From NCBI GenBank assembly GCA_002898115.1, contig BDTL01000156.1, forward strand, positions 1 through 10,523: a DNA stretch of 10,523 nucleotides. The letters are read 5' to 3'. A model generated the notes under the pieces. That model searched no databases, was not told where the DNA came from, and saw only the letters and a program-made list of their open reading frames with translations. The translations under genes were made by a program, and so were the position numbers. Shown here piece after piece: positions 7,567 to 10,523 of this stretch. The DNA is from a bacterium BMS3Bbin02 (GTDB lineage: Bacteria; Actinomycetota; Acidimicrobiia; Spongiisociales; UBA5794). Numbering within the stretch: the stretch's first letter is position 1; each line of letters begins with the position of its first letter.

Positions 7567-7569
7567 GGT

Positions 7570-7624
7570 GGTCTCCTACACATCGGTCGCCGGCAACGTT
7601 TCGTTGTTGCCGGGACGGGAGACC
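7570..7624 (-). promoter_or_regulatory. Predicted ileS Shine-Dalgarno sequestrator
   Basis: GGTCTCC (7624-7618), in the apical helix and loop of the T-box element, is exactly complementary to GGAGACC (7576-7570), which contains the ileS ribosome binding site. The two pairings exclude each other: with uncharged tRNA bound, the first segment is locked in the GCGGG-TCT-CCCGT hairpin and the site is free; otherwise it can mask the site. Between them lies a hairpin, CCGGCAAC (7613-7606) with GTTGCCGG (7597-7590), whose 5' arm also competes with the CCCGGC closing strand. No T-run follows it. This is the arrangement expected for translational T-boxes, as known for actinobacterial ileS. Confidence 0.72.
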
Positions 7625-7826
7625 CGCGGTACCACCCGGCTTGATACCCGATGGCCGGGTACCCGCTCATGACTCCTCAACGGCGGAGAGACCGGCGGGT
7701 TCTATGGCCGGATGGCTTTCTTCCCGCAGCTCGAGGGTGATGTCCCACACGGACGGACCGCCGGGCTTGCACCATCACCGGCTCGCTGAGATCCTCGGGT
7801 CGTGTGGGCACGTCCCTGTCATCGCG
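7570..7826 (-). ncRNA. T-box riboswitch (tRNA-Ile sensing leader of ileS), probably translational
   Basis: Read on the minus strand, the leader has the T-box parts in order. Stem I base: AGGG (7817-7814) pairs with CCCT (7737-7734). Above the specifier loop CCCACACG (7808-7801) pairs with CGTGTGGG (7751-7744). The 3' side of that loop reads ACATCA, with specifier AUC (Ile) at 7741-7739. The Stem I tip carries AGCGA (7787-7783), GCCGG/CCGGC pairing (7782-7778 with 7764-7760) and GGTGCAAGC (7773-7765), as in full-length T-boxes. A Stem II-like GCGGG/CCCGC helix lies around 7730-7690, and a Stem III candidate TACCCG/CGGGTA at 7661-7645. The antiterminator-type element is perfect: GCCGGG (7640-7635), bulge TGGTACC (7634-7628), GCGGG/CCCGT, closed by CCCGGC (7614-7609). 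UGGU suits the tRNA end ACCA. Uncharged tRNA(Ile) should raise IleS synthesis. Confidence 0.95.
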
Positions 7827-7832
7827 GCCCAG

Positions 7833-7838
7833 AGTGTA
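7833..7838 (-). promoter_or_regulatory. Candidate -10 box of the ileS T-box transcript
   Basis: On the minus strand TACACT (7838-7833) fits TAnnnT and lies about 7 nt before position 7826, just where the T-box fold starts (the GATGACAGGG opening, 7823-7814). It overlaps a perfect 8-bp palindrome GTGTACAC (7834-7841). The -35 region would fall around 7855-7861, against the -10 candidate of the divergent yggU gene, and no good TTGACA is seen there. The spacing to the RNA fold is the main support. Confidence 0.42.
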
Positions 7839-7860
7839 CACGGTATTCGAGGTCGGTCGG

Positions 7861-7866
7861 TACCAT
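7861..7866 (+). promoter_or_regulatory. Candidate leaderless promoter -10 box for yggU
   Basis: TACCAT fits TAnnnT and ends 7 nt before the ATG at 7874. No Shine-Dalgarno lies in front of that ATG, so a leaderless transcript is plausible, the same layout as at the divIVA-like gene. It lies about 22 bp from the -10 candidate of the divergent ileS leader, so the two promoters are close enough to interfere. Confidence 0.38.
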
Positions 7867-7873
7867 TGTCGGC

Positions 7874-8161
7874 ATGGCGGAGATAGCGTTGCGAGAGCAC
7901 GACGGTGGCGTTGTTGTCGATGTGTGGGTGGTCCCCGGGGCATCGCGCACGGAGGTCGTCGGTGCCCACGATGGTGCCCTGAAGATCCGAGTAGCCGCAC
8001 CTCCCGAGGGTGGGAAAGCAAACAGGGCCGTGCGTGAGGTACTGGTCGAGTACTTCGACTGCACGGATGCGACTCTGGTCCGCGGAGCAACCTCAAGACG
8101 CAAGCAATGGCTGCTATCAGGAATTGGTTTGCCCGCTGCGCTGTCGATTCTCTTGAATTAG
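7874..8161 (+). CDS. yggU: DUF167 (YggU) family protein
   Basis: Small basic alpha/beta protein of 95 residues, the usual length for DUF167/YggU. Family features are VVVDVWVVPGASRTEVVG near the N terminus (V-V-PGAS-+) and the conserved LKIRVAAPPEGGKANRAVREVL block (residues 36-57), followed by VRGATSRRKQWLLSG. The molecular function is not established. An in-frame upstream start at 7802 would extend through the divergent promoter region and add residues not seen in the family, so ATG 7874 is preferred. YggU genes often lie beside yggT; here ileS separates the two. The gene is divergent from ileS and 44 bp before lspA, with which it probably shares a transcript. Confidence 0.9.
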   Translation: MAEIALREHDGGVVVDVWVVPGASRTEVVGAHDGALKIRVAAPPEGGKANRAVREVLVEYFDCTDATLVRGATSRRKQWLLSGIGLPAALSILLN

Positions 8162-8168
8162 GTAGTGG

Positions 8169-8174
8169 TACGCT
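8169..8174 (+). promoter_or_regulatory. Weak candidate -10 box for lspA
   Basis: TACGCT fits TAnnnT in the 44-bp gap between yggU and lspA and would give a leader of about 24 nt with GAGAG (8194-8198) ahead of ATG 8206. No -35 box at a normal distance. It may be chance, since yggU transcription could also reach lspA. Confidence 0.22.
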
Positions 8175-8205
8175 TCTCTGCCTTCACACCACTGAGAGTT
8201 CATCC

Positions 8206-8700
8206 ATGCCGATTTTGACCCGTCTCCCCAACCGTGCGCTCGCCGCGCTCGTGGCACTTGTGGTTGTCGGTCTTGATGTCGCCACCAAGGACTGGGCGCT
8301 CAATCGGCTGCAAGGCGATCCGATCAGTGTGATCGACGGTTTCTTGCGTTTTGCAGTAGCACGCAATCCCGGGGCATCGTTCTCGTCCTTCCAGGGCTCC
8401 GGGTCGATCATCGGGCTCCTCGCCATCGGTGTGGCGATCTACATCGCCAAGATGGCCGGGGAGATGGGGCACCGATTAGAGGTCGTGGGGCTCGGCATCA
8501 TTCTCGGGGGAGCAGTGGGAAACATCGTGGACCGAGTCTTTCGCGGTGATGGGTTGCTCGACGGTGCGGTCGTCGACTTTATCGACTTTTCGTTCTTCCC
8601 GACGTTCAACCTGGCCGACACATTTCTCTGGGTCGGCGTCGGTACGTTGGTGATCGGTGGCTGGCTGGCGCACCGTCATGCGGAACCCGTAGACGAATGA
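8206..8700 (+). CDS. lspA: Lipoprotein signal peptidase (signal peptidase II)
   Basis: Aspartic membrane protease that removes the signal peptide of diacylglyceryl-modified prolipoproteins. The 164-residue protein shows four hydrophobic segments (about 10-25, 66-82, 93-107 and 139-154). Family boxes are present: DVATKDW (24-30), NPGASFS (54-60), GIILGGAVGNIVDRV (97-111) and VVDFIDFSFFPTFNLADTF (122-140). Asp109 and Asp138 are the expected catalytic pair. ATG 8206 gives a normal N terminus. An in-frame ATG at 8107 would lie inside yggU and add 33 residues ahead of the first membrane segment. The 3' end overlaps the pseudouridine synthase gene by ATGA, the common lspA-rluD coupling. Confidence 0.97.
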   Translation: MPILTRLPNRALAALVALVVVGLDVATKDWALNRLQGDPISVIDGFLRFAVARNPGASFSSFQGSGSIIGLLAIGVAIYIAKMAGEMGHRLEVVGLGIILGGAVGNIVDRVFRGDGLLDGAVVDFIDFSFFPTFNLADTFLWVGVGTLVIGGWLAHRHAEPVDE

Positions 8701-9614
8701 CCGCGGAACGTTCGGAAGTGACCCTCCGCGTTGCCGACTCCGACGCCGGGTCGCGGTTCGACAAGCTCGTCGCGTCGCTGGCGAGTGTCTCGCGTGCGGC
8801 TGCTGCGACGCTTGTCGTAGACGGCGAAGCAACCCTGAACTCGCGCACCGCGAAGGGCAATACCCGGGTCGAGGTGGGTGACCGGGTCACCGTCCGTATC
8901 CCCGTTTCGGTGGGACTGATGCCGGTGCCGATGCCGATAGAAATCGCCTACCGCGACAACGAAGTCCTCGTTGTCAATAAGGCGCCCGGCAGGGTCGTAC
9001 ACCCCGGCGCGGGTCATGACAACGACACGCTCGTCAACGGACTGGTCTATCAATACGAGGAACTGTCGGGTCTCGGCGAGGAGCGCCGCTGGGGTTTGGT
9101 GCATCGCCTCGACAAGGACACGTCGGGTCTCCTCATGGTCGCCAGGACCGCGGAGGCGTTCGATGGTCTCCGAAACCAGCTCAACGCACGGGAAATCGAG
9201 AGGGTGTACACCGCACTCGTTCACGGTTCGCTGCAGACATCGACGGGGACCGTGGATGCCCCCATTGTTCGTGATCCCCATCAGCCGACCAAGATGGCTG
9301 TCGGGCAAGGTGGCAGATTTGCCCGGACACATTTTCAGGCCATTGAGCGGTGGAGAGATCACGATCTCTTGCGAGTGACCCTTGAGACAGGGCGGACGCA
9401 TCAGATTCGTGTGCACCTCCAGTCGATCGGGCACCCCCTTGTGGGTGACCCCGTGTACGGTGATCGGCTCACTTCGATTGCGGACCCCGGTCGCGTCTGG
9501 CTCCACGCCACAAACCTGCGATTCCGCCATCCGATTACCGACCGTGAGATTCGGGTCGCCGCATCTCTACCACGAGATCTCGTCGAGTCGCTCGAAGCTT
9601 TGCGGACATCGTAA
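8697..9614 (+). CDS. rluD: RluA-family 23S rRNA pseudouridine synthase (RluD-like)
   Basis: Converts specific uridines in ribosomal RNA to pseudouridine. The protein has 305 residues. Residues about 18-70 are an S4 RNA-binding domain (SRFDKLVASL...VSRAAAATLVVDGEATLN). The catalytic domain follows, with VVNKAPGRVVHPG (92-104), the motif HRLDKDTSGLL (136-146) carrying catalytic Asp139, and GRTHQIRVHL (232-241) with GHPLVGDPVYG after it. S4 domain plus HRLDKDTSG places it with RluC/RluD-type enzymes. The RluD name follows the lspA linkage and overall architecture; the target uridines cannot be told from sequence. Translation is probably coupled to lspA through the ATGA overlap, as no good Shine-Dalgarno is seen. 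A hairpin follows just after the stop. Confidence 0.93.
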   Translation: MTAERSEVTLRVADSDAGSRFDKLVASLASVSRAAAATLVVDGEATLNSRTAKGNTRVEVGDRVTVRIPVSVGLMPVPMPIEIAYRDNEVLVVNKAPGRVVHPGAGHDNDTLVNGLVYQYEELSGLGEERRWGLVHRLDKDTSGLLMVARTAEAFDGLRNQLNAREIERVYTALVHGSLQTSTGTVDAPIVRDPHQPTKMAVGQGGRFARTHFQAIERWRDHDLLRVTLETGRTHQIRVHLQSIGHPLVGDPVYGDRLTSIADPGRVWLHATNLRFRHPITDREIRVAASLPRDLVESLEALRTS

Positions 9615-9619
9615 CGAGG

Positions 9620-9639
9620 CGTTCGCGACGCCGCGAACG
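9620..9639. terminator. Hairpin between convergent rluD-like and pfkA genes, possible bidirectional terminator
   Basis: CGTTCGCG (9620-9627) and CGCGAACG (9632-9639) are perfect complements around a 4-nt loop, ACGC. This takes up most of the 30-bp gap between the two convergent stops. There is no proper T-run on either side, so it is not a textbook intrinsic terminator, but U-poor hairpins at convergent gene ends are usual in GC-rich Actinobacteria. It could also protect both 3' ends. Confidence 0.55.
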
Positions 9640-9644
9640 TTCCC

Positions 9645-10523
9645 TCAGCGGGCGAGCATCGTCGTCATATCGTGAAATACCAGGTTTGCCGCTCGGTGCC
9701 GGGCAACAGTTTCTTCGAGCGGCACACGCGAGATCTCGCGCCCCGTGAGCGCTGTCATCACGCCCGATGTTCCTTCGACAAGCGCGTCGACCGCCGCGAC
9801 ACCAAGCCGTGTCGCCAACAACCGATCGAACGCCGTCGGCGTACCTCCGCGCTGGACGTGGCCCAGAATTGTTATGCGGGACTCGTACCCGAGTTCCCGG
9901 TCATCGAGGTAACGAGCGACCTCACGGATATCGAGGGACGCGCCCTCCGCGACGAGGATCATCGAGTGGCTCTTGCCGCGCGCATAAGCGGCCGCCACAG
10001 CGTCTGCGACTTCTTCGAGGGTGACGTCAACTTCGGGGATCAAGGAGAACTCGGCGCCGCAGACAACGCCGGCCATCACGGCGAGATAGCCGCAGTTTCG
10101 TCCCATCGTCTCGATCAGGAACGCACGTTGGTGGCTTGATGCCGTGTCACGTAGTTTGTCGACGGTCCCCATAATCGTGTTCAGCGCAGTGTCCACGCCG
10201 ATCGACATGTTGGTTCCCCAGATGTCGTTGTCGATGGATGCGGGTATGCCAATGGTAGGTACCCCCCGGTTTTCGAGAGCAAGGGCTCCGGCGAGCGAAC
10301 CATCCCCACCGATAACGATGACTCCATCGAGGCCAGAGTCGCCGATTCGTTCCACCGCCTCGCCGATGCCATCGTCCGTCATCATCTCGGCGCACCTGGC
10401 GGTCTGGAGGAACGTGCCCCCACGATGCAGAATGTCACCCACATCTCGAGCCTTCAGCTCGAAACACTTACCGGCGAGCAAACCTGCGTAGCCCTCGTGC
10501 ACACCGTACATCTCCAGCCCGTG
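9645..10523 (-). CDS. pfkA: 6-phosphofructokinase, ATP type (5' end outside window)
   Basis: Phosphorylates fructose 6-phosphate to fructose 1,6-bisphosphate, the committing step of glycolysis. The frame stays open to the window edge (HGLE before MYGVHEGYAGLL), so the ATG at 10511 is internal. About 30-40 N-terminal residues, with the GGDxPGMN nucleotide loop, are missing. Visible motifs are VIGGDGSLAGA, PASIDNDIWGTNMSIGVDTALN with the catalytic SIDND aspartates, IETMGRNCGYLA and ITILGHVQRGGTPTAFDR. Gly rather than Asp in GGDGS favours ATP over pyrophosphate as phosphoryl donor. The E. coli TIDNDIKGTD segment is SIDNDIWGTN here. It converges on the pseudouridine synthase gene and has no visible functional tie to it. 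PFK family membership is certain; donor preference is inferred. Confidence 0.94.
   Translation of the reverse strand, partial: HGLEMYGVHEGYAGLLAGKCFELKARDVGDILHRGGTFLQTARCAEMMTDDGIGEAVERIGDSGLDGVIVIGGDGSLAGALALENRGVPTIGIPASIDNDIWGTNMSIGVDTALNTIMGTVDKLRDTASSHQRAFLIETMGRNCGYLAVMAGVVCGAEFSLIPEVDVTLEEVADAVAAAYARGKSHSMILVAEGASLDIREVARYLDDRELGYESRITILGHVQRGGTPTAFDRLLATRLGVAAVDALVEGTSGVMTALTGREISRVPLEETVARHRAANLVFHDMTTMLAR

Noticed and set aside
7590..7613. Intrinsic transcription terminator in the ileS leader
   Set aside because: The 8-bp hairpin is real, but no U-tract follows on the minus strand; the exact anti-Shine-Dalgarno pairing gives a better explanation.
7802..7873. Earlier in-frame start for yggU at 7802
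   Set aside because: The extension lies over the T-box Stem I and the divergent promoter region and adds residues not found in DUF167 proteins.
8107..8205. Earlier in-frame ATG for lspA at 8107
   Set aside because: It would lie inside yggU and add 33 residues, mostly not hydrophobic, in front of the first membrane segment.
8676..9530. 284-codon open frame on the minus strand opposite the pseudouridine synthase
   Set aside because: The sense strand carries an intact RluA-family gene with all motifs; the antisense product shows no recognisable domain.

Overview
The window is GC-rich chromosomal DNA from what looks like an actinobacterium, possibly a deep-branching one. The evidence is an actinobacterial-type FtsZ, a ftsQ-ftsZ-pgeF-yggS-sepF-yggT-divIVA series, TAnnnT-type -10 boxes placed for leaderless starts, and a long type-2 isoleucyl-tRNA synthetase. 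The class-level placement is inference. I found no mobile elements, CRISPR arrays, tRNA or rRNA genes. This is core genome, not an island.

Region 1 (1-4360, plus strand) is the end of the division and cell wall (dcw) cluster. It holds the 3' end of ftsQ, then ftsZ, pgeF (peptidoglycan-editing multicopper-oxidase-like/LACC1 family), yggS (PLP homeostasis), sepF (FtsZ membrane anchor), yggT (small membrane protein) and a divergent DivIVA-like coiled-coil protein. ftsZ to yggT are tightly packed with overlaps or short gaps, suggesting one transcription unit. The divIVA-like gene seems to have its own leaderless promoter.

Region 2 (4357-7838, minus strand) is ileS, converging on divIVA with a 4-nt overlap in which both TAG stops lie inside one CTAG. 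The roughly 260-nt ileS leader contains a complete T-box riboswitch: Stem I with an AUC isoleucine specifier, the conserved distal Stem I motifs, Stem II/III candidates and a perfect antiterminator-type fold carrying the UGGU bulge. No U-tract terminator follows. Instead a 7-nt sequence inside the T-box element is exactly complementary to the ileS Shine-Dalgarno region, so control is probably translational.

Region 3 (7861-9614, plus strand) is a divergent set: yggU (DUF167), lspA (signal peptidase II) and a RluA-family 23S rRNA pseudouridine synthase, the last two overlapping by ATGA. A compact hairpin at 9620-9639 separates this from a converging ATP-type 6-phosphofructokinase gene whose 5' end lies outside the window.

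The overall order matches the Bacillus order (ftsZ, pgeF, yggS, sepF, yggT, divIVA, ileS, lspA, rluD-type), except that here ileS with its T-box is inverted in place. The most rewarding item is the T-box leader: full-length Stem I, predicted translational output, and a 35-codon open frame through the regulatory fold that ends in ATGA overlap with ileS.
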